Positions 33,767 through 44,703 of a DNA stretch of 64,000 bases are shown piece after piece. The stretch comes from Schistocerca nitens (lineage: Eukaryota; Arthropoda; Insecta; Orthoptera; Acrididae). Location: assembly GCF_023898315.1 (NCBI RefSeq), contig NC_064622.1, positions 174,426,178 through 174,490,177 of the forward strand, written 5' to 3'. A program made the translations under genes and the position numbers. The notes beneath the pieces are model-generated. The model made no database searches and had not been told where the DNA came from. It saw nothing but the letters and a program-made list of their open reading frames with translations. How positions within the stretch are numbered: the first letter of the stretch is position 1; each line of letters starts with the position of its first letter.

Positions 33767-36536
33767 TCATACTATCTCTCTACCATTCCACTCCCGAACA
33801 GTGCGCGGGAAAAACGAACACCTAAACCTTTCTGTTCGAGCTCTGATTTCTCTTATTTTATTTTGATGATCATTCCTACCTATGTAGGTTGGGCTCAACA
33901 AAATATTTTCGCATTCGGAAGAGAAAGTTGGTGACTGAAAATTCGTAAATAGATCTCGCCGCGACGAAAAACGTCTTTGCTGTAATGACTTCCATCCCAA
34001 TTCGCGCATCATATCTGCCACACTCTCTCCCCTACTACGTGATAATACAAAACGAGCTGCCCTTTTTTGCACCCTTTCGATGTCCTCCGTCAATCCCACC
34101 TGGTAAGGATCCCACACCGCGCAGCAATATTGTAACAGAGGACCAACAAGTGTATGTAAGCTGTCTCTTTAGTGGACTTGTTGCATCTTCTAAGTGTCCT
34201 GCCAATGAAACGAAACCTTTGGCTCGCCTTCCCCACAATGTTATCTATGTGGTCTTTCCAACTGAAGTTGTTCGTAATTTTAACACCCCGGTACTTAGTT
34301 GAATTGACAGCCTTGAGAATTGCACTACTTATCGAGTAATCGAATTCCAACGGATTTCTTTTGGAACTCATGTGGATCACCTCACACTTTTCGTTATTTA
34401 GCGTCAACTGCCACCTGCCACACCACACAGCAATCTTTTCTAAATCGCTTTGCAACTGATACTGGTCTTCGGATGACCTTTCTTGACGGTAAATTACAGC
34501 ATCATCTGCGAACAACCTAAGAGAACTGCTCAGATTGTCACCCAGGTCATTTATATAGATCAGGAACAGCAGAGGTCCCAGGACGCTTCCCTGGGGAACA
34601 CCTGATATCACTTCAGTTTTACTCGATAATTTGCCGTCTATTACTACGAACTGCGACCTTCCTGACAGGAAATCACGAATCCAGTCGCACAACTGAGACG
34701 ATACCCCATAGGCCCGCAGCTTGATTAGAAGTCGCTTCTGAGGAACTGTGTCAAAAGCTTTCCGGAAATCTAGAAATACGGAATCAACTTGAGATCCCCT
34801 GTCGATAGCGGCCATTACTTCGTGCGAATAAGGAGCTAGCTGCGTTGCACAGGAACGATGTTTTCTGAAACCATGCTGATTACGTATCAATAGATCGTTC
34901 CCTTCGAGGTGATTCATAATGTTTGAATACAGTATATGCTCCAAACCCCTACTGCAAACCGACATCAATGATATTGGTCTGTAGTTAGATGGCTTACTCC
35001 TACTACCCTTCTTATACACTGGTGCGACCTGCGCAATTTTCCAATCTGTAGGTACAGATCTATCGGGAGCGAGCGGTTGTATATGAGTGCTAAGTAGGGA
35101 GCTATTGTATCAGCGTAACCTGAAAGGAACCTAATCGGTATACAATCTGGACCTGAAGACTTGCCCGTATCAAGCGATTTGAGTTGCTTCGCAACCCCTA
35201 AGGTATCTACTTCTAAGAAACTCATGCTAGCAGTGGTTCGTGTTTCAAATTCTGGAATATTGCATTCATCTTCCCTGGTGAAGGAATTTCGGAAAACTGC
35301 GTTCAATAGCTCCGCTTTAGCGGCACAGTCGTCGGTAACAGTACCATCGGCACTGCGCAGCGAAGGTATTGACTGCGTCTTGCCGCTTGTGTACTTTACA
35401 TACGACCAGAATTTCTTCTGATTTTCTACCAAATTTCGAGACAATGTTTCGTTGTGGAAACTATTAAAGGCATCTCTCATTGAAGTCCGTGCCAAATTTC
35501 GCGCGTCTGTAAATTTTAGCCAATCTTCGGGATTTCGCGTTCTTCTGAACTTCGCACGCTTTTTTTGTTGCCTCTGCAACAGAGCTCGGACCTGTTTTGT
35601 GTACCACGGGGGATCAGTTCCATCTCTTACCAATTTATGAGATATGAATCTCTTAATTGCTGTTGCTACTATATCTTTGAATTTGAGCCACATCTCGTCT
35701 ACATTTGCATAGTCAGTTCGGAAGGTATGGAGATTGTCTCTTAGGAAGGCTTCTAGTGACACTTTATCCGCTTTTTTAAATAAAATTATTTTGCGTTTGT
35801 TTCTGGTGGATTTGGAAGAAACGGTATTGAGCCTAGCTACAACGACCTTGTGATCACTAATCCCTGTATCAGTCATGATGCTCTCTATCAGCTCTGGATT
35901 GTTTGTGGCTAAGAAGTCAAGTGTGTTTTCGCAACCATTTACAATTCACGTGTGTTCGTGGACTAACTGCTCGAAATAATTTTCGGGTAAAGCATTTAGG
36001 ACAATCTCGGAAGATGTTTTCTGCCTACCACCGGTTTTGAACAAGTATTTTTGCCAACATATCGAGGGAAGGTTGAAGTCCCCACCAACTATAACCGTAT
36101 GAGTGGGGTATTTATTTGTTACGAGACTCAAATTTTCTCTGAACTGTTCCGCAACTATATCATCGGAGTCTGGGGGTCGGTAGAAGGAGCCAATTATTAA
36201 CTTAGTTCGGCTGTTAAGTATAACCTCCATCCATACCAATTCGCAAGGAGTATCTACTTCGACTTCACTACAAGATAAACCACTACTGACAGACACAAAC
36301 ACTCCACCACCAATTCTGCCTAATCTGTCTTTCCTGAACACCGTCTGAGACTTCGTAAAAATTTCTGCAGAACTTATTTCAGGCTTTAGCCAGCTTTCTG
36401 TACCTATAACGATTTCAGCTTCTGTGCTTTCTATTAGCGCTTGAAGCTCAGGGACTTTCCCAGCACAACTACAACAATTTACAACTACAATTCCGACTGT
36501 TCCTTGATCCAAGCACGTCCTGTATTTGCCACGCAC
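33767..36536 (-). pseudogene. CR1-like ORF2: AP-type endonuclease and reverse transcriptase, three lesions
   Basis: The endonuclease frame starts near 36536 and shows GTESWLKPEIS, GGGVFVSVSSGL, YRPPDSD and VIVGGDFNLPSICW. A single stop (35945-35943) follows HEHT, after which the same frame resumes with the endonuclease end TDTGISDHKVVVARL. The reverse transcriptase has KSLDTGKSSGPDCIP, a frameshift near 35080, then VCSRGLEHIL, NQHGFRKHRSCATQLA, FLDFRKAFDTVPQKRL, SGVPQGSVLGPLLF and SLRLFADDAVIYRQ (catalytic Asp pair intact). A second frameshift near 34130 precedes the C-terminal region ending REWNGREIV. The protein would nick DNA and prime reverse transcription; three lesions block it here. 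Confidence 0.9.
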
Positions 36537-36577
36537 CCTTTAAGATTGCAGCCCACCCCGTACTTTCCCGAGGCCTT

Positions 36578-37600
36578 CTAACCTAAAAAACCGCCCAGTC
36601 CACGCCACACAGCCTCCGCTACCCGTGTAGCCGCCAGCTGAGTGTAGTGAACTCCTGACCTATTCAGCGGAACACGAAACCCCACCACCCTATGGCGCAA
36701 GTCAAGGAATCTGCAGCCAACACGGTCGCAAAACCGTCTGAGCCTCTGATTCAGACCCTCCACCCGGCTCTGCACCAAAGGTCCGCAGTCGGTTCTGTCA
36801 ACGATGCTGCAGATGGTGAGCTCTGCCTTCATCTCGTAAGCAAGACCGGCAGCCTTCACCAAATCAGATAGCCGCTGGAATCCAGAGTGAATTTCCTTAG
36901 ATCCAAAGCGACACACGTCATTAGTGCCGACATGTGCCACCACCTGCAGCTGGCTGCATCCTGTGCTCTTCATGGCATCCGGAAGGACCCTTTCCACATC
37001 AGGAATGACTCCACCCGGAATGCACAGGGAGTGCACACTGGATTTCTTCCCTTCCTTAGCCGCCATATCCCTAAGGGGCCCCATTACGCGCCTAACATTG
37101 GAGCTCCCAACTACCAATAAGCCCACCCTCTGTGATTGCCCGGACCTTGAAGGCTGAGAATCATCCTCTGAAACTGGGCAAGCAGCTGCATGTGGCTCAG
37201 CCAGAGACAGAACCTGAATCCTGTTTGTCAGACGCACCGGGGAGGCTTTCTGATCAGCCTCCGGGGAAGTCTTCCGCTGCCTGCCACGCCTTGGGACGAC
37301 CTCCCAATCAACCACAGGCGAGGGCTCAGCCCCACTGCGGGCAGCAACCGGGGAAACCACAGCGGCAGACCGATCTAGGGACAGACGGGACGAGGTTGAT
37401 GTCCCCGTGATACCCAAGTCCGGCTCCCCACAGTGGTGCCCATTGGCAACAGCCTCAAGCTCCGCTTGCAGCTGTGAGCGAAGGGATGCCAACTCAGCCC
37501 TCATCCGAACACAGCAATCACAGTCCCTGTCCATTCTAATCGATGTTGAACAATAGTTACTGAAACACGTGTCATTGCCTAGATAACGCAAGGGAAACAC
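36578..37600 (-). CDS. CR1-like ORF1 with SGNH-hydrolase-like (esterase) domain
   Basis: An uninterrupted 340-codon frame. The N-terminal part (residues about 26-55) has a Cys cluster DCDCC and a leucine-rich, coiled-coil-like ELASLRSQLQAELEAV. A basic linker (about 98-112, DWEVVPRRGRQRK) follows. From about 160 an SGNH-like domain appears: LLVVGSSNVRR (block I, candidate nucleophile Ser in GSSN at 165-168), HVGTND at 223-228 (block III, with the Gly-x-Asn-Asp of the fold) and SGVHYTQLA with His 318 (block V). CR1 elements are known to carry an esterase-type ORF1; its role in retrotransposition is unsettled. An in-frame Met at residue 23 is an alternative start. No lesion is visible. Confidence 0.82.
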   Translation of the reverse strand: MFPLRYLGNDTCFSNYCSTSIRMDRDCDCCVRMRAELASLRSQLQAELEAVANGHHCGEPDLGITGTSTSSRLSLDRSAAVVSPVAARSGAEPSPVVDWEVVPRRGRQRKTSPEADQKASPVRLTNRIQVLSLAEPHAAACPVSEDDSQPSRSGQSQRVGLLVVGSSNVRRVMGPLRDMAAKEGKKSSVHSLCIPGGVIPDVERVLPDAMKSTGCSQLQVVAHVGTNDVCRFGSKEIHSGFQRLSDLVKAAGLAYEMKAELTICSIVDRTDCGPLVQSRVEGLNQRLRRFCDRVGCRFLDLRHRVVGFRVPLNRSGVHYTQLAATRVAEAVWRGLGGFLG

Positions 37601-38460
37601 GCAAAGAATGTATTAACTAACCTGTACAAATGCCTAACGACTGCGCTACAATCTGCCTGAATTTACGATTACAGTAACTAAAACTCGAAATTACACCTCC
37701 TATACGAAACTCACACGCAATTGAAGTAAGAATCTACGAAGTAAACACTAAAGCGCGATGCTACAACTCTCAAATACGCCCGAAATTTATGAATTAAACA
37801 ATGCAAGTACCCAAAAACACGCAAAGAAATTAAGAATGAAACTATGTAACAAATAAGTAAGCTAGGGGTATACGACTTGCTGCTGCAGCTGCTTATCCAA
37901 CGGCGGCAGGGTCCCATAGTGCTCGGAGCAATTTGATCTATTTTCTTGTTATCCTAACGCATTACGTTCCTCCACGAGAGACCGTCAATGCACAATATTA
38001 TTGTTCGTTTTTGCAGCATCACCTGCGACCAGTTTTGATACAAAAGGGGTGACACTTTCTGCGCAACCCACCTATCACTTTGCACGACAATGCGCCGGCG
38101 CATACAGCGCAAACTGTGGCTCCTCTGTTCGTTCGATGTGACGGGGAATTACTGTACCATCCACCATACTCCCCGGACGTAAGTCCTTGTGAGTTTGATT
38201 TGATTCCGAAGATGAAGGAACCATTTCGTGGGATTCGCTTCATAAGTGTTGCAGAGATTCGACAAGCAGTAGACCGCTCCATTCGCACCATCTACAGAGC
38301 AGGCTCTGCTAAGGTATACTACACATTCCACAGAGCTGGCAACGGGTTCTACTCAACGCTGGTGACTATTCTAAAGGACAGTAACAGGTGCAAACACGTA
38401 ACTCCCTTGTATCGGCTGTGAATAAATACTCGCCACTATTTAAAATCCAACCCTCTTGTA

Positions 38461-40419
38461 AGTATCACACCAAAATTTTTAAGTGAAAAAAAATAATGCG
38501 TAGGAACTACATGCATTTTTATGAAGGTTTACGAGTGACCAATTTTCCGTCCTTAAGTGGGTACTACGGCCAGCGCCATCGCATCAGAATCCCATGCTTG
38601 TTTTTCCGATTTCCGGACACAATTTGTAGTCGTCTTCATGCCCCACTGTCTGAAACAATACCAAGCTGCTGCTACAGCAGACCGTTTCCAGTCGGCGTTT
38701 TGTATTGGATAACAATATAGAAGAACAAAACAGAACAGAGCGGTAAAGAAAAATGTAAATGACTTATCTTACACCAGACGACTGAGAAACCATAACGAAA
38801 TTTTCTGAAAAGTAACGGAACAAGCTTCCTTTGTCAATCCCACTGACAACAATGGCGATATACATTAGAACTAGTCTGGCCACTTTTCAGCAGGCAGCAG
38901 TGCTATACAAGACAAAAAATAAAGAATGGTTCTTTTCCCGTCTCTGCCACTTCACCAAAGCTTCCCTTATCGATACTAATATTATTTGATAACCTCCGTA
39001 ACTTAGTATGTTGTATTAACTGATAACAGTAATTGCAATATGAGACATGATCACAAAATAATGTTTACAAAATGTATTTAATGAATTTTTTTATTTGTAT
39101 TTTTTTTTATCATTACAATGTATTACATCAACCTTAATTTGATAGCATATTACCTGCTACAAGCATGGGCCATATTTGAAGATGACCATCTCTACAAACT
39201 GCATTCAGGAATCCATGTTACTTCCGTATGACATTCATTCCACTGCAGCCGATCGGGGCTAGCTGCGCACGCTCGTGACTTCTCAGCATTGCAGGTCAAA
39301 CGATAAAATATTTCCGCGCCTCACTTCTATTAACCGTGCAGTGGCTGCGCCACATACCATTCTGCCCCTCACGTAAGCGACCAACGTTACTTAGCTGACG
39401 GCCGAATTAACCAACGTCGATTAAAACATCTTAAACTGTTACTGCCTCTAAGTATTTTTGTTTGTTACTGACCAAGAGAAATACAATCTTAAGAAGTTCT
39501 TAACGTTTGCTTACGTTTTTGTATTCCGCTGTTAGTTTCTTCATTCATATTATTTTAAAATATAGCTAAGAAAAACACGCCGGGCGAATACTTTATTCAG
39601 CCTGCATGTGGCCCGAGGGCAGTAGTTTGACGACAACTGAACGTCACAAAATTCACGGTGGCCGTTCTGTGGTAGGTGTTTTAAAAACAGTTTCATTATT
39701 TTTCAAAAAACTTGGACATAAAGTATTTACTAATTAATTATTATTATTATATGTTTTCACATGCTGTAACTATAATTTAGAAATTTTGTAGATGAAATGA
39801 TTACATTTGCTTCCCTCATTACAAATCATCATTACTGTTGAAGCGGTGGGAGCCTAGGAAATTTTATTACTAACTGAGATAAAAAGGTTGACCGTAGGTA
39901 CAAGAGGTTGACCACCGCTGATCTAGATGCTCACACTGTTAATAAAATAATAATATCCTGTCGACGGCACATTTAAGCAGAGCTGAAAGAATACTCCACT
40001 CAAAGTTAGTGGAGTATCAAGCACGGTACGGGATAGAGCAGATCATATGAGGAACAAGTCTAACCTTAAAGCAAATCTTAAAGGTTAGGAAAATTAAAAG
40101 CCTGAAATAAGTGGTAAAATTTTGTAGATCTTATAAAAGCATACGGCTCTATTGATAAAAATTCATTACTCAACATTTTAACACGTTTGTATTAGATAAC
40201 AAAATAACAGAAATAATTTAAGTAACTTTAACCAACAACAAAAATTAAAATTTATGTGAGAATTAACAGAAAATTTTGAATTAATATCAAAAGTAACAGA
40301 AATAGCTGGGTTGCAGTCTCTACGATTTATTTGTCAATTGGAAAAAAGTGGTTAGAGAATGGAGGAAGACCATAATTTCTGAGGGCGTACAAAGAGGAAG
40401 AAAGCCAAATAAGATCGCA
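38461..40419. other. No gene recognised; AT-rich, one perfect short hairpin
   Basis: About 2 kb of AT-rich sequence with almost no open frame. The only crisp structure is a 10-bp hairpin at 39991-40017 (ATACTCCACT and AGTGGAGTAT around a 7-base loop). The last part (from about 40280) may already belong to the following LINE relic. Confidence 0.5.
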
Positions 40420-41275
40420 GTAGTCTAGCATTTGATAACGTGGCACGTATCGCAGGTTCGCTTGAAAATGTACGAGAAGAAACCATAAAACTACACGTCA
40501 AGCAGAGAAAGTCGGTTTATAGATACAATTTGAAAAAAAAATAAACTAAAAAGGAGAGTTCTTAACGAACATCAGTAAAGCACCTCAAAATATTAGAATA
40601 AATAGCAGCACAGAATAAAGTAAACTGTTTTAAATATCTAGGGGAATGCATGTCAAACAACATGAATGAAAATACAGCAACAGAGAGGGCCTTTCGAGTA
40701 ACAAGAAACGTCCACAGTAAAAGTCTTTATCGTGGAACACAATACTGAATGTGAAATACTGGTAAGACGATATGTATTCTACGCAGCAGAAACTCTCAAG
40801 AGCATAAAAATAAAGAAAGAACTGAAAGAACAATTCTACGAGAAATACTAGGCCCCAAATGCAGCAGTGACTCAGTATAGGTCTAATATCGAAGTATATC
40901 TCATAGTTGAAAAGGTAAGAGGGATAATTAGGGAAAGAAGAATAAAATTCTATGAACACATCAGTAGGAAGACTAGGCCTAATGACAGCACCACTAAAAA
41001 AATCTTTGACTTACCAAACAATCACAAATCCAAAGGCACAAGGCTGAGAGAAGTGGGGGAGATTTCTAAAACACAGGAGTCGTCTTGGACGCAACAAGAA
41101 ACAGAACCTTTTCTAAAAACCAATACATGAATCAAGCTTTCAGGACAGTTAATAATCAAGAACTCAAGAAAATGGACAAGAGAAGGAACAACATTCTCGA
41201 AGACTGAAAGCAGTGAGAGTCGAAGAAAACTACAGACGAAAACAAAGAAACAGAAACATTGTTTATTTGACGCAC
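40420..41275 (+). mobile_element. LINE 3' relic (RTE-related)
   Basis: Broken plus-strand frames spell the region after the reverse transcriptase catalytic core: ENVREETIK near 40470, NCFKYLGECMSNN near 40630, TILREILGPKCS near 40835, a KFYEHISRKT-like motif near 40950, and a Lys/Gln-rich end near 41180. FKYLGE and ILRKILGP-type motifs are characteristic of endonuclease-reverse transcriptase LINEs. No target duplication found. Dead copy. Confidence 0.6.
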
Positions 41276-41399
41276 TTTCCAAAAGGGTTATTCGAAAAAA
41301 AATGCATGTACAACACTACATTCGACAATGGTGGCTATAATACACTCTTCCAAATTCTCAAGGCAGCCGCGCATAAAATACAGGGTACGAAAACTTATC

Positions 41400-41800
41400 T
41401 ATAAGTTGTACATAATTCATCCTCACATTATAGATGTCGAAGAACATGAAAGAAAAGCAGTAGTTGAGAAACGAGTGAGTCAGAGCAGTAGTCGATTCCG
41501 TATGTTATTCAGTCTGTACATTGAGCAAACAACAAAAGGAGCCAAGGAGAAATTTCTAAAATGGAGTTGAGGTGGAGGAAGTTAAAACTTAGAGGTTTGC
41601 CGATGACATTGCAGTTCTGCCAAAGACGGCAAGAGTCTAGGAAGGACAATTGAATGGAGTTGATAGTGTCTTGTAAACAGATCATAAGACGAATATCAAG
41701 AAAGTGGAACAAGAATAATACAAGTCGTCGAATTAAATCAGCTGATGCTGAAAGAATTAGATTAAAAAATGAGACCCAGCTTAATGGTTAGCTTGAACAT
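41400..41800 (+). mobile_element. RTE-like LINE fragment
   Basis: The sequence encodes VEEHERKAVVEKRVSQ and then MLFSLYIEQTTKGAKEKF, with a decayed RGLPMTLQFCQRR region where FADDI would be. It matches the RTE-like copies at 11315 and 29296. Stops are frequent; it is a remnant of a few hundred bases. Confidence 0.7.
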
Positions 41801-42199
41801 CTCAGTGCCTTACTAGACTTGATGCTATTGAAGGTGCAATGGCACTGCCTTTCTCTGACGTGTAAAATATTTTACCGACATAGTTATTCTTCACAACAGA
41901 AAATAATTTTTGTTTCTATGATGAATGTTACAATGACATATATTTGATTTTCCTGTGCATTGGTTCTTGGTTTATGTGCCAGTAGCTAGAGCCTTGTGAC
42001 TTCGAAATAGACTGCAGTCAAAGAGTACTATGGTTGTGGAAATTAAAAGATTTATCGGTCGTCATCACTGCTGATTACTTAGTAAAAAAGATCACTTTCA
42101 GCTGTGTGAAAAATATTCTGTCCTGGGACATAACGCATATCGTGTATAGCACCTTGAACCGTCAAGAAGTTGCACAGTAGTGCAGTTAGTTTTGCTACC
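41801..42199. other. No gene recognised
   Basis: Anonymous AT-rich sequence; nothing supported. Confidence 0.4.
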
Positions 42200-43275
42200 A
42201 GTTTTCTACATCTTTTACTGCTGTCGTCTTCAATCGGATGGTTGGTACGATGTAGCACCCCACGCCAGGCCATCTTGTGTAAGCCTCTTCATCACCTGGT
42301 AACTGCAGGTAACTGCATCCATTTTTACATGTTTACTACAGTCATGCCTAGGTTTGCCTCTACATTTTTTACCTCCCAATCAATCGATCACTTTTTTTTC
42401 GAGTTGCGCATAAATTCGTTTTCTCTCTAATTCGATGAAGTGCCTCCTCATTAGTTACGTGATTACCTATCCAATATTCAGAATTCTATAGCACCACGTT
42501 TCAAAAGCTTCTATTTACTTCTTCGCTGAACTGCTTATCGTTCACATTTCACTTATGTGCAAGGGTGCACCCCAGACAAGTACATTCAGAAATGTTTCTC
42601 GTCAGTGAGGCCTGAAGTATGAACTACTTACTACGTCGAAATACAACATTTCACAAGAAGTCAATTCTGGTAGCTGCAATATAATATTTATTTGGTTGTC
42701 TCTAGATATTTCTGCACAATAAGCTTGGCTGTTGCGGCTTACAATACCATTGTCAAGTGCACCCATCAGTGATATGAATAATGAAACTTCTTCACAATTT
42801 ACTTATGACCAAGGACGTATTTTTATAGGTTATATGTCTATTCACGTCTAGGTGGAGTTGACGATCGTATGACATCCACGGGCCAACTTTCACAACAGAA
42901 GGCTCATAGCTGTCACCGTTGGACCATGGGTGCCATATAACTGTCAACTCAATTTAGACTTAACTAGAAATTTAATTTATAAAAGTAATCTCTTGATCAT
43001 AAGTAAGATGTTACAAGGTTTCATTATTGACAACATCTACGAGTTCTTTTGAAAATGGCATTGTAAGCCGAAACTGGCAAATATAGAAATATCTTAAGAC
43101 AAGCAAATAAATATTCGATTGCTGCTACTGGAACTGACTTCTCGTAAAACTATCATCAATGACTTCCTAACACTTAAATCTACATTAACAAATTCCTCTT
43201 TTGCTGAAACGTGTTCATTGCTACAACCAGTCCAAGTTTTATATCCTCTCTACTAAGACCAACATCAGTTATTTT
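42200..43275 (-). mobile_element. RTE-like LINE fragment, split by a palindromic element
   Basis: The minus strand matches the copy at 29296-30830 in two parts. 42345-42652 corresponds to 29450-29750 (plus-strand CTCCTCATTAGTTACGTGAT and CACGTTTCAAAAGCTTCTAT), and 43143-43275 to 29745-29875 (GACTTCCTAACACTTAAATC). The break point coincides with the fold-back element 42653-43147, so that element inserted into the LINE. Confidence 0.75.
42653..43147. repeat. Palindromic element with hammerhead-like core, inserted in LINE
   Basis: The left arm (AGAAGTCAATTCTGGTAGC...) returns inverted at the right (...GCTACTGGAACTGACTTCT). The arms extend about 110 bp inward to GGCTTACAATACCATT / ATGGCATTGTAAGCC. 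One arm keeps a GCCGAAACTGG segment (43066-43080) and the other, read inverted, a CTGATGG segment (plus-strand CCATCAG at 42763-42769). Together these resemble the two halves of a hammerhead core, each arm damaged in a different place. The centre is anonymous. Confidence 0.55.
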
Positions 43276-43282
43276 GCTGGTC

Positions 43283-43315
43283 TACATCTAGAGCTACATC
43301 TACATATACATGCAG
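43283..43315 (-). repeat. CR1-like LINE 3' tail remnant
   Basis: CTACATCTAGAGCTACATCT on the plus strand is the inverse of the TAGATG-type hexamer tail found at the 3' ends of the CR1-like copies. Only the tail is recognisable. Confidence 0.4.
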
Positions 43316-43364
43316 GGGTTGAAAATACCGTAAGAAATTCATGCTTGAACGTAAATGCAGATGC

Positions 43365-44510
43365 TAGCCGACCCTGGAGGTGGCACTGTTGTATCTGACC
43401 ACGAACGGCACCTGTGGAAGGTCGTCAGTACGTTGAAAATGTCAGTCGCTGCGGAAAAGTGTCGTGTGTATCTGTGAACGCATTATGTCGGAGCTCAGTA
43501 CATTCGAACCTAGGAAAATTGTGGGTGCTCGGCCGGCCGTTGTGGCCGAGCGGTTCTAGGCGCTTCATTCTGGAACAGCGCGACCGCTACGTTCGCAGGT
43601 TCGAATCCTGCCTCAGGCATGGATGTGTGTGATGCCCTTAGGTTAGTTAGGTTTAAATAGTTCCAAGTCTAGGGGACTGATGACCTCAGCTGTTAAGTCC
43701 CATAGTGCTCAGAGCCATTTGAATTTGTTGGTGCTCGTATAATGGGTGCTTCCGTAACCAAGGTACACGGACTGTTTGTGGGTCCAAAAGGCATCATATT
43801 ACAGATTTATGCCGCATTCAGGGAAGGTGCAGGGCGAGCTGGAATTGCAAAACCACTCACCAGTGATCCAGATGCCCGTAATAGGACAAATGTCGCCGAA
43901 GCCATAAATCCTGCATTATGGACCAATGGTAGAATGTATTTTGGATGGATGAGCCTTGTTTCTCACTGTTTCCGACTTCTGGCCTTGCTTATATCCCAAG
44001 AGTGAAACATGGTGGGGATTTGGTGATGATTTGGGCAGCCACATCTTGGTATTCCATAGGACCCACGTTTATTCTGTAAGGTCACATTACTCATAAGGAT
44101 TATGTTCCAATTTTTGCTGATCAGGTCCATCCAATGGTACAATGTTTGTTCCCCATTGGTGATGACTGTCTGATGACAGGGCTCCTGTTCACAGGCCTCG
44201 AATCGTCGAGGGCTGGTTTTGTGAGCACCAGGACGAATCGTCGCGTCTCCTCTAGTCACCACAGTCACCATATCTGTATATTATCGAGCCTTCGTAGTCT
44301 ACTTTGGAGAGAAGGGAGCGTGATCGGTATCCACCTCCATCATCGTTACCTGAGCTTGCCACTATATTTCAGGAAGATTCATTTGGAAACCACACAGGAC
44401 CTATTTTAATCCATTCTGAGACGAACTGAGGCTGTTTTGAGCGCCATTGGTTTTCCTACAACGTATTAGGCATGGGAGTGTGTTGCATTTGTGGTGTCCA
44501 ACCGCTGTAG
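43365..44510 (+). pseudogene. Tc1-like transposase relic (family F), split by SINE
   Basis: Broken plus-strand frames spell parts of a DDE transposase: LFLTVSDFWPCLYPKSE near 43950, DDRAPVHRPRIVEGWF near 44165-44220 (second catalytic Asp region), LYIIEPS (third catalytic Glu region) near 44280 and a terminal SSLPELATIFQE-like stretch near 44345-44375. SINE copy 6 lies inside the N-terminal half. Stops and shifts are numerous. Terminal repeats are not clearly seen, so element borders are uncertain. Confidence 0.65.
43524..43737 (+). repeat. tRNA-derived SINE (family A), copy 6
   Basis: SINE at 43532-43729, head GGCCGTTGTGGCCGAGCGG and B-box GGTTCGAATCC. The 8-bp duplication GGTGCTCG is at 43524-43531 and 43730-43737. 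Inserted in a Tc1-like relic. Confidence 0.92.
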
Positions 44511-44703
44511 ATACTCCACAAGCCACTGTACAGGGCATAGCGAAGGGTATTCATATTTCTATGTTCGATTTTCTGTCCTGTCCCTCTCACTTACTGAGCA
44601 AGTCACAAGTGAGTGTCTTCATTCCTGTACACGTGCACTAATTTCTCTTACTCCCATGATGCCTACGCGAGATAGAAATACACGATTATGGCAACAGAAT
44701 ATA

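Larger units (their letters stand above)
33696..37910 (-). mobile_element. CR1-like LINE, about 4.2 kb, near full length
   Basis: On the minus strand: 5' leader (37910-37600), ORF1, 41-bp gap, ORF2 with endonuclease and reverse transcriptase, a short 3' untranslated region, and a terminal TGTAGATGTAGATGT hexamer repeat at 33710-33696. Non-LTR order EN-RT and hexamer tail fit CR1/L2-type elements. Insertion into a SINE removed about 27 bp of target instead of making a duplication. ORF1 is intact; ORF2 has one stop and two frameshifts, so the copy is young but not fully functional. Confidence 0.9.
33546..37960 (+). repeat. tRNA-derived SINE (family A), copy 5, split by a CR1-like LINE
   Basis: The left part 33559-33695 has the head, B-box-like GATTCGAATCC and half of the tail, stopping at TAAGTTCT. 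The right part 37911-37947 resumes with GTCCCATAGTGCTC and ends near TTTGATC. The outer target duplication GTTATCCTAACGC (13 bp, perfect) at 33546-33558 and 37948-37960 proves both halves are one SINE. About 27 bp of SINE sequence between the halves are missing, compared with other copies. Confidence 0.93.
33480..38421 (+). pseudogene. Mariner transposase C-terminal pseudogene, split by insertion
   Basis: The segment before the SINE encodes VTVILVYDYDGVILT. The one after it (37961-38421) encodes HYVPPRETVNAQYYCSF, a stop, then HDNAPAHTAQTV with the second catalytic Asp. Next are HPPYSPDVSPCEFDLIPKMK and FRGIRFISVAEIRQAVDRS. The DNA-binding and early catalytic parts are absent by internal deletion. 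The third catalytic position sits in the SPCEFDLIP motif. The relic cannot act. Confidence 0.85.
33335..38458 (+). mobile_element. Mariner-type element, internally deleted, split by SINE and LINE
   Basis: Terminal inverted repeats of about 90 bp. The left one (from 33335, CGAGGATTGGCACGTAAATA...) is inverted at the right (...ATTTAAAATCCAACCCTCTTG, to 38458). Shared inner segments are CTATTTATTCACA and GGTGCAAACA..AACTC. TA lies outside at 33333-33334 and 38459-38460. Only the C-terminal transposase region is left. The SINE entered in the codons for DYDGVILT|HYVPPRET, so translated pieces join across 33545/37961. Confidence 0.85.

Noticed and set aside
39991..40017. Perfect 10-bp hairpin as a transcription terminator
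   Set aside because: The sequence is eukaryotic, there is no gene upstream, and no T-run follows; probably chance or repeat-derived.
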